DNA from: Adineta vaga
Taxonomy: Eukaryota > Rotifera
Reading direction: 5' to 3'
Assembly (NCBI GenBank): GCA_021613535.1
Contig: CP075493.1
Span: 17,918,001 to 17,982,000, forward strand
Length of the DNA: 64,000 bases
The notes below the pieces were generated by a model. That model searched no databases, had not been told where the DNA came from, and saw only the letters and a program-made list of their open reading frames with translations. The position numbers were made by a program, and so were the translations under genes. This document shows, in pieces, positions 1-11,337 of the stretch. The first letter of the stretch is position 1. Every line of letters begins with the position of its first letter.

Positions 1-180
1 TGTTTTATTTTATGTATTCATTTTTGAAATCATATCTATTTTAACATTCATGTGATTTGTATCAAATCTGATTCTTTCCTTTGTAATTGTTCTATACAAT
101 TTTCGACTAACAATATTAGATTCCCTTTGCACATAGTTATGAACAAGATGAATATTAAATCTTTCTGACTGTTTTGTTCG

Positions 181-312
181 TTCGATCTATAGGTCATTTC
201 GTCCGTTTTATGCGTTCGATCTATGGGTCATTTCGTCCGTTTTATGCGTTCGATCTATGGGTCATTTCGTCCGTTTTATGCGTTCGATCTATGGGTCATT
301 TCGTCTGTTTTC
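181..312. repeat. 34-bp tandem repeat, about 4 copies
   Basis: The phrase TTCGATCTATGGGTCATTTC recurs at 181, 215, 249 and 283, exactly 34 bp apart, with one or two substitutions in the first and last copies. The array sits upstream of the MULE transposase gene. No unique spacers separate the units, so this is a minisatellite and not a CRISPR array. Confidence 0.9.
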
Positions 313-659
313 TTAGAAGATGAATCAAATCTTTTATATTCTATGCAACATGTATTCGAGTAATGCCTGGATTCAATTATATTCATCAAATACTTTCTTT
401 CTTTGGTGATATTGATCGATCTATTCACAATTATTTCTTTGTTACCCACTATGTTTATATTTCTTTTTTTCCTTCATATCGCTCATGACTTTTAACAAAT
501 GCTTATCTAAGTATTAACTTTGATTTTTTCAAAAAAAATTAAAACCATCATCTCGTGAACCTCAATTTATATTTATTGTTATATACTCAACTATCAGTAA
601 GAAAGTGTAGTATATTTAAGTGTTTTACTGATTTTTTAATTTGATTGTTAGGTACTACT
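313..659. other. AT-rich gap upstream of the MULE gene
   Basis: I see no open frame of note and no recognisable repeat here. It presumably holds the 5' leader and promoter of the gene starting at 660. A splice-acceptor-like TTGTTAG at 645-651 leaves open an upstream non-coding exon or a longer 5' end. Confidence 0.4.
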
Positions 660-2571
660 ATGAATCAAACATTTTCTTCCTACACATCCAGATTATCAAG
701 AACATCTTCATTTTTGACACCAACTAACAATGACGATCAAATATTAGATCTAATACAAGTGTCTCATGAAAACGATCAATCTACCGATAGCATTTTAGAT
801 TCTGAATCTGAAGTGGATTGGTTGGATAATAGTGAATACTATGAAGTTGTAGATAAAAATAACATCAATTTTGGAACAACAAATAGAAATGGTCGAGAAA
901 TGTATATGTGTGGATATTCATATCAAGTGAAAACAGCAAATGTAGTAACAACGCGTTGGAGGTGTATAGTTCGGAAACCATCTTGTGCAGCTACTATTTG
1001 TACAAATAATATTGATGACAGCTTTTCTGATTGGAATGGTGTCCATCATCATCATCCACCAGATGCAAATCGTGAATTGATCAAAGCTATTATGACAAAA
1101 ATCAAAGCAAGAGTTGCAGTCGAACCATATCCAGTTCTTATTATAGCAGAAGAAGAAATTCGTAAAGCAAAACTGACTACAACACAATTAGCAGTTATGC
1201 CACTTCCTTGTCAATTAGGTATGTTCCATCCATATCTATTATCAATGCTTTATAATTATTTTTATAATCTTCCAGAGTCCGCATTACAAAAACATAGACG
1301 GAAAAATATTCCAGCACTTCCGACTTCATTATGTTTTGAAATTCCATCGCTTTATAAACATACGTGGTCAGGTGATCGATTTATTTTAGCTGATGTACAG
1401 AAGAAACGAGTTGGTGGACGTCTTATTATGTTTAGCTCTCCTCAACAAATAGAAATATTGTTGAACAGTTCCATATGGTTTTGTGACGGCACGTTCAAAA
1501 CTTGTCCGAATTTGTTTGGACAAGTTTATATCATTCAATGTTTGGTTGGTAATCAAGGTACGTTTAAAATCGATTTCTATTTGTTGTTATCATAAGAAAG
1601 AGGTTCTCTCTTACTCTGTTCAGCGTTACCAGTATTATATGCTTTGACAGCTAATCGTAAAAGGAAAATGTATGAAGAAATGATTGGAATTATTATTAAT
1701 TTAGCAGCTAGTCGAGGGAGAACTCTTGCAGTTGATACCGTGGTGTCTGATTATGAAGATGCTTGGTTACGTGCAGTAGCAAATACAGTAAGTATTGTCG
1801 TTAATACAATGTTGAACGATTAATTTAAATTTATCTAAAACGTATGTTTTCTTTTTATTCGTGTAGTTGCCTAATGTATCACGACTCGGATGTTGGTTCC
1901 ATTATACCCAAAGCTGTTATCGAAATATCAAAAACTTAGGATTATCTGGTTTATATGATAATGAACCAGATGTGAAATTAGCCTTAAGAAAATTTCTTGC
2001 TTTGGCTTTACTTCCACATGAACAGATCAAAAGATGTTTGAAACAATTGTGTAATCATATTGATCCGCGTTTACAGTCCTTTGTTGATTATTTCAAAAAA
2101 CAATGGATGTCTGCCATGGGACCAGACTTATGGTGCGTGGGTGAATCGGAAATTAGAACAAACAACAGTTCGGAAGGTAAATGCAAAATCTTTAAAAAGA
2201 TTGAACGTTTATGTTAACCTGTGCTTTAATTTTCAGCATACAATCGTCGGTTTAAAAGTAGGATGGTCAGTATCCATCCTAACATTTGGAGGTTTATTCA
2301 TACATTGAAGAATGAAGAACAAAACATGATTCATCGAAATATACACCTTTTGATTGGAAATACATTTGATTTTGCATCGTCGATGCGCAAGCGTTCCAGA
2401 AAAGCATTGAAAAAAACTCAACAAATCAAAAACTTACATCGATTATTTTTCGCAAAAAAGAAAACTTTGGATGAATTAATACATGGTTTATCATTTTTAG
2501 TCGGCGAACCGATTTCAAAGAAGAAAATTAAAAAGAAAAAATTTCAATTAATTGAAACGAACCTTTCTTGA
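660..2571 (+). CDS. FLYWCH zinc-finger / MULE transposase-family protein, 4 exons
   Basis: Exons at 660-1557, 1624-1787, 1867-2176 and 2237-2571 join in frame to 1707 nt, or 568 codons plus stop. Introns are 66, 79 and 60 bp with GT-AG ends. The N-terminal third carries a FLYWCH-like zinc finger (RW.C...C.A.I.T followed by an HHHH cluster). The middle has the MULE transposase signature WFCDGTFKTCPNLFGQVY and, after the first splice, the PVLYALT and GCWFHYTQS stretches typical of this family. The C-terminal part (EAYNRRFKSR) also matches, but I see no SWIM finger. The start ATG at 660 is the first in frame; a TTG-led extension exists but is weaker. No stop or frameshift interrupts the joined frame, so it could be an active Mutator-like transposase or a domesticated host gene. 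Tiny introns and FLYWCH-MULE proteins are common in bdelloids. Confidence 0.8.
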
Positions 2572-2815
2572 ACCTTTTTCTTTTGCATATACAAAAGAAA
2601 GGAATCATCTTGTAATCCTATATGTGAATGTGATGCTTGTAAATTCTTTGAAATATTAAAATGGTCGTGATTTAATTGTTTTTTCCTTGATTTATTAAAA
2701 TAAAGGTACTATTAATTCATTTCTTCTAAATAGAAATATTTCATTTTGTTCTTTGTCCGCGATTTGTTTGTTGGTTTAACACGATTCAATTAATATTTTT
2801 GAAATATTTAATGTT
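2572..2815. other. Short intergenic gap with AATAAA
   Basis: This AT-rich spacer lies between the MULE gene and the next gene. An AATAAA near 2698 could be the polyadenylation signal of the upstream gene. Nothing else was recognised. Confidence 0.4.
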
Positions 2816-4344
2816 ATGGTTCAATGGCGTTTTATCTTCGGCCAGTTGAATAATATTGGTGAGTAAATATTTACATATCTTCTTGGTAAGCGTTAATCAT
2901 TTGACAACCGCTGTTTTCTAACATTTTATAGATTGATTGATTGTTAAATGTTTGAATAATATACCACAATATGGGCAGGCTTATCCAGCAGCTAAATCAG
3001 ATGTATCTGCATCACTTGAGCGTATGGTTGAAAAAGGATTTCGCTCAAATGAAAATCTTGTATGGCACAAAATCACTCATGGTCAAAGACGATATTATTT
3101 AATTAAAACGGCAAATGATGCTGAAGAAGTTCGTGTAAGAATTGGTCACAGTGTATTTGGAAAATCAGGTAAGCGTTTCTTCTTCAATCTTGAATTAACA
3201 GCACCTCTGTTACCGACATTAAGTTTTTCTATATTTTTTATTGGTAGATCGTGATTTAAAAATATTGAAATCACGAGACGAATGTCACAGAATTATTCGA
3301 CAGTTTTTAGTTCGTTGGAATAACAATGGTTCTTTACCAGGATGGAAAACAATATGGTCAGTATTCAATGTTGCTAATTATGATGTAAGCGAGAGACGAA
3401 TCAAACTGATTTACAAAATCATTCAAGATAATGTTACACGAGAACCAGTTAATACTGATAATATCGATGATAGTAATACTGAGTGAGTTTTTCTGAAGTT
3501 TATTTGCTTATTACATAACAAAATATTATTATTGTCCACTTGTTTTATTTGAAGATCAACGATTGATAGATCAATAAATCTCGATGATTTTGATGGTCAA
3601 AATCAAGATAACGAAGATTCTTCTCGAAGCTTTGAACGTATCGATAGCTACAACGTTCTACAGTTATTGCTTTCTAATGAAGATAATGGGTAAGAAATAT
3701 ATTCTTTCCAATTGGAGAGTTATGCTTAATTCTTTATCTCATTTCAATTTGTTATGTGTTGAATTAACTAATATCAAATAATATTTTTTCTTCTCTATGT
3801 TCATTTGATTTTTGGTTTTATATCATAGTCAAATTCAATCATCATCACACAGTCATCGAATTCCATCATCAATTATAAATGATTCAACCGTTCAAGTAGA
3901 AGAAGCAGACAACATAGAACCAAACGATTTAACATTGTCAAGGCATACAACAACTTCGTTAATACCACCTCCATCATCGAAAGATAAAAGACCAAATATA
4001 ACTTCCTTCCTTGACTTAGATGATACAAATAAAGAAAACAATCTTCATTGCGAAACATCGTAAGTCTTTACAACCTGTTCTATAGCCAACAATATCTTTC
4101 TGAAACCCGCTTCAAACAATTTTTTCTTTTAAGAATTGTTGGTACAAAAACATATGAATCTACAAATTCTTCACTGGGTCTTCTATCATCATCTAATTCA
4201 TTAATTCATTCTGCATCAACTTCATTAACACAAAATAATCCAACAATTACTACTAAACAAAAACGACAACGTCGTATCTATGCTACAAAAGGCACACCAT
4301 ATGCAACCCGACGGCAAGGTCAACTAACAGCTAAACAAGCATAA
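2816..4344 (+). CDS. Unrecognised multi-exon gene downstream of the MULE gene
   Basis: I do not recognise the family. The downstream structure is clear: exons 3248-3482, 3555-3689, 3829-4059 and 4134-4344 join in frame through 66-139 bp GT-AG introns, and an exon ending at 3168 joins 3248. The 5' end is unresolved. An ATG exon 2816-2858 can splice in phase to 2989 (total 1035 nt, 344 aa), but an in-frame open stretch from 2937 could also be coding. The N-terminal half has a globular look (WHKITHGQRRYYLI, then KSRDECHRIIRQFLVRW and ERRIKLIYKII). The C-terminal half is low-complexity, rich in Ser/Thr/Asn/Asp, and ends in a basic KQKRQRRIY tract that could be a nuclear signal. It sits 244 bp after the transposase gene on the same strand, so it may be the second gene of the same element. 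An AATAAA follows at 4372. Confidence 0.6.
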
Positions 4345-4371
4345 AAAATGAATGAATAATAATTTCAATAC

Positions 4372-4377
4372 AATAAA
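4372..4377 (+). terminator. Candidate polyadenylation signal
   Basis: AATAAA lies 28 bp after the stop codon of the preceding gene, the expected place for a metazoan poly(A) signal. More AATAAA-like words follow around 4463 and 4475. Confidence 0.45.
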
Positions 4378-4582
4378 CATTACTATTGTGCTTCATATTT
4401 CTTAAAGATTCAAAATGTTTGAGGTTATTCTAGCGCTTTTCTTTATTCACTGATGGATATTGAATAAAATTCAAATAAATTAATGAACATGAACTAACTT
4501 CACACGTTCAATCGTGATAAGATTTCTAAAAATGTCACAGATAAAAAGGCTTCTAAAACATCTGAATGGAAAGTGGGGAGAA

Positions 4583-4666
4583 TGCATTTTCTAGTTAACA
4601 TTTATGCAAACTGTTGGATATGCATTTTCTAGTTAACATTTATGCAAACTGTTGGATATGCATTTT
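4583..4666. repeat. 38-bp direct repeat, 2.2 copies
   Basis: The block starting TGCATTTTCTAGTTAACA occurs at 4583 and again at 4621, identical over 38 bp, and is followed by a third partial TGCATTTT. It looks like a simple tandem duplication. Confidence 0.9.
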
Positions 4667-4860
4667 AGATGATCGTACGACAAATACAAAATTGAATGAA
4701 ATGTTTCTAGTATCACCTTAGCTTATAACCAGACGATCGGCTCACCATTCAATGCTCGGCACTATGTCATACTGCTTAGCACTATGCATTTTGAAATTCA
4801 TGTTGCTCAGCACTATGAAGTCACTAATTGATAATTAATTAAATCTAATTTAATTAAGAA

Positions 4861-4970
4861 TTGGACCGAAATTTCGTTAATTTTTCGTCCCTGGACCCAA
4901 ATGTCACCGGAATTTCGGACTGGGCCGAAAGTCTGGGACGAAAAATTCCTGGACCGAAATTCCGGGTTCC
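4861..4970. repeat. GGACCGAAA-type repeat block at the hAT 5' edge
   Basis: This stretch is built from variations of GGACCGAAATTTCG and GGACGAAAAATTCC in both orientations. It reads open into the transposase frame, but its composition is unlike the coding part. I treat it as a short-motif repeat that replaced or abuts the missing 5' part of the hAT gene. Confidence 0.5.
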
Positions 4971-6157
4971 CCAATTATTTAATGACATTCATGAAATTAT
5001 TGTCCATTTAAGATCATCTCACAATCAATCAAAATTGTCCAAAAAGTTACAATTATTTTGCAAAACACGTTGGAACAGTGCCTATGATATGATTTGTAGT
5101 TTTATTCATGTTTTTCCTGAATTAAGTAGCGTTATTACTGACAAAGATCGAAAATCACTTCTTGCTGGAATTGATTTGCAGGAATTACTTACATTTGCCA
5201 AATATCTGAAGCATTTTGTTGATGCAACAGAACTTTTAAGTGCAGAAAAAACTTCCACAATTCATTTAGTTTTACCATTCAAACAACGTCTTAGAAATTT
5301 GTCTAAACAAAATGAAAATGATCTTGAATCAATACAGAAATTCAAAAGATACTTTGAAAATCAAATTCCATCGTATTGGGAACTTGATGATGTTCACTAT
5401 ATGAGTGCTATATTACATCCCAACATGAAACATTTACAAAGTTGTGCAAACAAAGATAAGAAAAAAGCTTATGATTTATTGAAAAAACAAATTAATAAAC
5501 GACATGGTAAATAATATTTATTATCTATCAACAAAAAATTGATCGATGATTTCCTAATTATATTTTTTTTTCTCTATTTCAGTTGATACAGTACTTACAC
5601 CAGCTGATTTAGAAATTCAATCACAAAAACAAGCATCGTCATCATTACCAAATGATTCAAATAGTTTTTTAAATTCGTGTTTTGATCAACCTTCCACAAC
5701 TACACATGTATCTGCTAGTAATGATGAACTTAAACGATATTTACAATCAACTGATAATTTAATTGGTGATGAAGATTTATTAACGTATTGGAAACGACAT
5801 AAGATTTCATATCCAGTTCTTTATTCAATAGCTCGTGATATTCTTATTATTCCAGCTAGTAACACAGCTGTTGAACGTTTGTTTTCAGCTAGTGGAAAAA
5901 CAGTAACATGCGTACGAACTCGTTTAGCAGCTCAAAAGGTAGATAAACTAATGTTTATCAAAAAAAATTTGTCAATCCTGAAAAGTTTATTTGATAAAAC
6001 TGGTAATTTAAACAATTCTGATGAATGTCCACAGTCAATGGTCCATCAAAATAAAAAACGATCCTATGAGAGCTTATCAACAACTAATGATAATATTCTT
6101 AACATTAATGACAATATTTTCAACATTGATGACTTCAGTGATAATGATGAAGATTAA
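4971..6157 (+). pseudogene. hAT-family transposase, 5'-truncated, two exons
   Basis: The frame encodes the C-terminal two thirds of a hAT transposase. Near the start is KTRWNSAYDMI, the conserved W-bearing block after the RNase H fold. After a 76-bp intron (5507-5582) come the dimerization-domain hallmarks DLLTYWKRH, YPVLYSIARDILIIPASN and AVERLFSASGKT. Exon 2 runs 5583-6157. The splice restores the frame (CAT G|TT GAT). The N-terminal zinc finger and first catalytic region are missing; the frame runs upstream into a short-motif repeat with no homology. The protein ends in an acidic Asn-rich tail. It is probably a dead copy, although the part present has no internal stop. Confidence 0.8.
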
Positions 6158-6449
6158 GATAATAAACTGATAGTGTTTATTTTGTTCCATGTATATATTT
6201 TTGTGTTTGTTTTACCATTGTTTGAAGTAAAACTTTAGTATTTTTTGTTTTTATGGTTGAAAAAGCTTTAATACTTATTGAAAGCAAATGTGAAAAAGCT
6301 TTAATACTTATTGAAAATAAATGTGAAAAAGCATCTTTAATCAGAAATAAATTCCTTTAAATTATTTATAAAACAACAAGTCTATAATTACTTTATTTTA
6401 AAGACAAGATCGAGTACGGTAGTCATTATATAGCGGTTATAGACTTTTA

Positions 6450-6590
6450 CTACGACGGAACCGGGATCGGGACCACTGCAAAATTTTTCGCCGGGACCGG
6501 GACCGGGACTGACTGAAAAAGCTTCATCGGTACCGGGACCGGGACCAGAAAGATTTTACCGGGACCAAACTGGGACCGGGACCGAAAAAA
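6450..6590. repeat. GGGACCG short-motif repeat
   Basis: Degenerate runs of CGGGACCGGGAC, separated by AT-rich words such as GAAAAAGC, follow the hAT remnant. The composition is much more GC-rich than the surroundings and echoes the block on the 5' side of the hAT copy (4861-4970). Confidence 0.6.
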
Positions 6591-7089
6591 AGTGATTTTG
6601 CAGCTCCCTACCTATGAGTCAATACATAAAGCTACGACACAAGTTCCTCAATTTATATCTCATATTTCGATGAAATTTTGTCAGAATGTAGCTCTAAGTG
6701 AGATATGAAAACGCTAAAAATCTCAGCTTGTAAAAGTCTTTCGTTCTCAAGATATTCAAAATTTACTGGCTGAATTTTTCATATGACATGCATATGTAAA
6801 ATACGTGTATGTATATGAAATTTATAAAAAATACCCTAGCATTGAAACTCATTTTTTATTCAGGAAATATCACGACCTAAATCTGTACTGATTGCCATTG
6901 TGATGAAAAAGACTTTATTGTGATGAGAAGAATGAGATGGAACACACACTGAGAATCAGAAGCACTGCTCTTATATACTGTCTGTGATCACATGTATATG
7001 ACTCAAGTATTCGATTCATATACATTTGACTCATACATTCCTTGACTCATGAGTTATCATGGCTGAAGGCCATGACAGCCATCAAAAAC

Positions 7090-7226
7090 TCCGCCGAAAT
7101 AGACGGAAAGTTTTTTTTTGAAAATTGCTGTACCCTCCTCCAGATCCAAGATATCATAAGTCCTGTACCCCGCTACAGCAATTTCGAAAAAAAAGTTTTC
7201 GATTTCATAGGACTTTTCGGTGGAAG
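7090..7226. repeat. Imperfect inverted repeat
   Basis: AAATTGCTGTA near 7122 pairs with TACAGCAATTT near 7174, and the flanking CCGCCGAAA...AAGTTTTTTT pairs imperfectly with AAAAAGTTTTCGATTTC...TTTTCGGTGG. This is a small hairpin, perhaps a decayed MITE. Confidence 0.5.
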
Positions 7227-7442
7227 TTAGTAGAGGCCTAGTTGCTGATGTTCAGAGAATAGAAATCGAGTTCAAATGCTAATACACTTATACATATATT
7301 CTATATATCAGATCAGATAGGTGCCTTATCTGTTACAGATTGTGACGATTTCTGATAGAAGACTTGCTTGCGCTGATGACATGACGCTTTCCTTTATTTC
7401 TTCTACTCAAGAATCGTCTCGTTTATATACAAAAACACATAG

Positions 7443-8960
7443 TTATATGCGCAACCAAAAGAGAAAGAACGTAGGCGACAAATATATCGGAGAAAGATAT
7501 AAATAACAGAAAGAGAAGAACCAAGAAAAAGGATAGAACGATATCGTCACAGATATCGTTACACAGATGTTAGCTAACGTGATGCGCCAATTCTTCCAAT
7601 CTTGTGCTGCGTGAAGAAAGTCTATTTTCGTGTAACCCTGTTTTTCAATCCAAAGGTTCACGTTTTCTAGATATTTGATTCTCGGTCGGCCTTTATCTTT
7701 CTTTTCATTGATTTTTTCACTCGATACCAGATGTTCTAAGCAACCTTTACGAATTATATGGCTAAGGAATTTTAGTTGCCTATAACAGATGGTATTGATT
7801 AAAAATCTTTTCGATTTCGTTCTTTTTAATATTGATTCGTTTGTTTCTCTAGCAATCCAAGGTACATTAAGCAGTCTTCTGAGAAACCACATCTCAGTAG
7901 CCTCTAAGTGTTTTACCATTTCTTTACTGATTGTCCAACATTCGGAACCGTATAATAAAATCGACCAAACGTAACATCTGAGTACTCTTGTTTTAGTGTC
8001 GATCGATATGGTTCTATTTTTCAGAACTAGACTCATCTTTTGGAACGCTTGTTTAGAGAGAGCTATTCTCATTTTGATGTTTTCATCGCATCTACCATCT
8101 GAGGTTATGATGGATCCCAAATAATGGAAGCGATTTACTTGCTTGACTGGTTCTCTATTTATGTAAACTTTGCATGTCGGTATGATTTTATTCTTCGAAA
8201 CACACATACATTCTGTTTTCTTGACATTGAGTGATAGTCCCATTTTTATGCTTTCTTTTGAGACTATATTAATCATTTTCTGTAGATCTTGTTCATTACT
8301 TGCCATTAATACGGTGTCGTCTGCATATCTTATATTATTACAATTGTTACCTCCGATTTTTATTCCTTCAACGTCTTCTAGATTTCTAAGTATCATTTCA
8401 CTATATATGTTAAAAAGATCAGGAGATAGAACACAACCTTCTCTGACACCTCTCTTTATACTTGTATACTCACTGGTATCGTTATTTATTCGTATGGCAG
8501 CTTTTTGATCCCAATAAAGATTTCGAATTATTTGTAGATCCTTGCCATCGATTTCAAGTTTTTCCAAAATTTGGAATAGACTGTCGTGTTTGACTTTATC
8601 AAAAGCATTTGTGTAGTCAATGAAACATAGGTATAGGTCATGCTTGACTTCAATTGATCTTTCGATTATCATTCGAAGGATGAAGATTGCATTTCTAGTG
8701 CCCTTATCAGGCATAAATCCATATTATTCTTTTGCTATTTCTGGCGTGATCTTATTTTTCATACGCATCATTAGAATCTTAAGCAAAACTTTTGTGATAT
8801 GACTCATGAGACTGATTGTGCGATGTAATTCACATTCAGTAGCTCCAGACTTCTTTAGAAGTGCTGTGAATATTGATTTTGTTAGATCTTCCGGAATTTC
8901 ACCTGTATCATATATTTTTTTTATTAATTTTCTCATGATATCTACACCGTAGGGATGCAC
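7443..8960 (-). pseudogene. LINE (non-LTR) reverse transcriptase, truncated, one nonsense codon
   Basis: On the minus strand the frame carries a reverse transcriptase of a non-LTR element: KSIFTALLKKSG, HRTISLMSHITKVLL, DLYLCFIDYTNAFDKV, RGVREGCVLSPDLFN, the catalytic NIRYADDTVLMA box, and the LINE C-terminal part LLYGSECWTISKEM and EATEMWFLRRLL. A single in-frame TAA at 8726-8724 interrupts it exactly where the family has Gln (AKE-stop-YGFMPDKGT), one substitution away from CAA. The endonuclease half is absent: homology stops near 8950 where an unrelated repeat begins. Family homology ends near 7555; the open frame continues to 7443 by chance. Confidence 0.85.
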
Positions 8961-9087
8961 CAGTCCCAGTTATAACCGGCACCCAGTCATGACTGGTCCT
9001 TAGACCATTCGAACTTCATGCTATTATCTTCTAGATATTTCCTTGTTTCCAGATCTATATATAGAATGTCCATAATCTATATATATA

Positions 9088-9686
9088 ATATCTATATATC
9101 CACGTAATGTTGAATATATGCTTCTCAGTTTCTTTGTGCCAGGTAAAGATCAGAGATCAAAGATTATAGATTCTAGAATTTTCCAGAACATTTGAGAAGT
9201 ATGTATACAAGATTTGAGTTTCTAGACTTCTCTAGAACATTCTTTGATAACTTTGAAAAGCTCCTGAGTTCAAAGGTTAAAGATCGATCGAAGATGATGC
9301 TCCAAGAAGATTCGATGATAGAGTAGAAAGGCGTTCGTGTGGGTTCAACGCGTATCGTACAAGAATACTCATAGGTTCACCAAAACTGTATAATGAGAAT
9401 AAGGCTAGGTCTTGAAGAACCATCTTATAGAAAGTCCGCAAAAATTATGAGTACCATCTACTTTTGACCCCTGACATTTGATCTTTAACGTTTGACCTTT
9501 GAACTCAGGAGCTTTTCAAAGTTATCAAAGAATGTTCTAGAGAAGTCTAGAAACTCAAATCTTGTATACATACTTCTCAAATGTTCTGGAAAATTCTAGA
9601 ATCTATAATCTTTGATCTCTGATCTTTACCTGGCACAAAGAAACTGAGAAGCATATATTCAACATTACATGGATATATAGATATTA
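9088..9686. repeat. Foldback: about 200-bp arms around a 190-bp loop
   Basis: The arm at about 9088-9286 (with CTTCTCAGTTTCTTTGTGCC) is repeated inverted and nearly unchanged at about 9480-9686. The transcript would form a long hairpin. It is nested just inside the left terminal repeat of the larger element. Confidence 0.85.
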
Positions 9687-9703
9687 TATATCGGCATAAC
9701 CAG

Positions 9704-10726
9704 CGTTACGGAATTTCATTTTGTCAAATTGCAATGCCCGTAGCTCGTCATTAATGAATGCAAATTCATTAAAATTTTTATGGTATATAGAGACTAACTA
9801 GTTCTAATATCGGTATAAATTTCATCTATTTTTCTCTACGCAAAGAGAAGTTATTGAAGAAAATATTAGTCGTTACGGAATTTCTCAAAAAGCCTTCTTT
9901 TTCAGGGTGATCTGAGAGTTTAGTGTTTTTCTACAAAACAAAACAATATAGAAATAAATATTGTATATAAAAGTTGTATAGTTCTATATAAGCTTTTAAA
10001 ATATCAGGTTAGTATTCGAAAACTTAGGTTGGTCGAATAAAAAAATACACAATATTGTCCGTTACGGAATTTCGTGCGTTACGGAATTTCACCTTTTTTT
10101 CATAAAATCACATCCGAGACTAGGTAATGAAAAGAAAAGTTCAGAAAAACTATTTGATAATTCTCAGCGTTCGATTCTGAATAAAATGCCGAGGTTTTTA
10201 TAAGAATTCAATAAAATTGATTTTTCGACCTTTTGACCCCTGGAAATTTTCGAAAAAAATCAAAGTTGAGGTTTTGAAAAAGTAAACATTCTATCCTGTT
10301 CACAATTCAATACTGAGTCTTAATGTTATAGAATATGTTACAGGCATGTACACGACATGCCTTCACACACTCTTCTCCATCTGTTTCTCTTATCGTTTCT
10401 ACACATTCTCTTTCATATTATTCGAATAAACAGATTAAGATTTGATTTCTCGAAGAGAGTCGTCTCTAATAGAATATATGGATTTTTGTAAAGATAGATA
10501 GCATAAAATCCCTCAATAATATTTAAAAAGGCGTTTTTATGATTATAGTGAAATTCCGTAACGGAGTAATCTTAAAAAAAGCACGTGAAAATTAAACTAA
10601 TGTTTCACAAAAGTAGTACACATGATAGATCCTTTAAACGACTATCTAACTGTAACGTTTTTGAAAAAATGATTTTCAATATGACCGAATAGAACACACT
10701 ATAGGCCGTTTTCGTTACGGAATTTC
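9704..10726. repeat. Six dispersed copies of CGTTACGGAATTTC
   Basis: Exact 14-mers occur on the plus strand at 9704, 9871, 10060, 10077 and 10713, and on the minus strand at 10550-10563. They are unevenly spaced and otherwise unrelated in context, so this is not a tandem array. A decayed match (CGTTACCGAATTTT) occurs in the related repeat near 31160. Confidence 0.9.
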
Positions 10727-11181
10727 TTGAAAAATGGATATAGTTCCTGCATCTATGCATAACCTATATAATAATTGAAACCATCTGCGAAGCTTATATT
10801 CTTAAAGAGCAAATCAAACTCTATCCTACTACCAAATTTGAATGAATGAAGTTTATTTATCAATTCACAGTAACAGCTTCTTTGTGGTACCCCAAAATCT
10901 TTGGTTTAATATCACGTCGTTGAAAAAGAAAAGAGCTTATAATCCTGTTTCACAATCATGCATTTAGCGCTTAGCGACACCTATTTTATACACTGTGGGC
11001 AATGCACTTTTGATTTACAGATCGAGCTTTCTTTACTTTTGATATCGAACCTTCCTCATAGATGGGTGACTGCTCACTGGTTTTGTCGATATATAAATTA
11101 TGGACATTCTATATATAGATCTGGAAACAAGGAAATATCTGGAAGATAATAGCATGAAGTTCGAACGGTCTAAGAACCAGT

Positions 11182-11337
11182 AAAAATAAAAACTGAATCG
11201 ATAGCTTGTATCTTGAGTACTTCAGTCAATAAAGCACTACTTATACTTGTTGTAAATCGATAAAAACCTTCTCCTTCTATATCCAGAACATTTTCTGGTA
11301 TACGATTATAATTATCATTTATAACAGCTGCAGCCAT
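11182..11337 (-). pseudogene. 5' fragment of an uncharacterised gene, cut by a transposon
   Basis: Reading from an ATG at 11337 on the minus strand gives 52 open codons that run into the terminal repeat of the adjacent element, which supplies a stop. The segment GFYRFTTSISSALLTEVLKI lines up with QFYSFIEYMAGSTLSNLLRV of the plus-strand gene starting at 12152, so the two are divergently oriented paralogues about 0.8 kb apart. Function is unknown. The rest of the gene is not visible on the far side of the element. Confidence 0.55.

Larger units (their letters stand above)
8992..11181. mobile_element. 2.2-kb element with 84-bp terminal inverted repeats
   Basis: Positions 8992-9075 and 11098-11181 are inverted copies matching at about 81 of 84 positions, starting ACTGGT(C/T)CTTAGACC. 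No transposase frame lies between them, so this is a non-autonomous DNA transposon. The interior has a long foldback (9088-9686) and six copies of a 14-base motif. The right end abuts codon 52 of a minus-strand gene fragment. I could not find a convincing target-site duplication, and the left flank does not continue that gene, so the left boundary may be rearranged. Confidence 0.8.

Noticed and set aside
181-312. Regular 34-bp repeats suggestive of a CRISPR array
   Set aside because: Units are contiguous without unique spacers, and the window is eukaryotic.
9085-9690. The foldback as the terminal repeats of the whole 9-11 kb element
   Set aside because: Its arms are only 190 bp apart and internal; the outer 84-bp repeats at 8992 and 11181 are separate.
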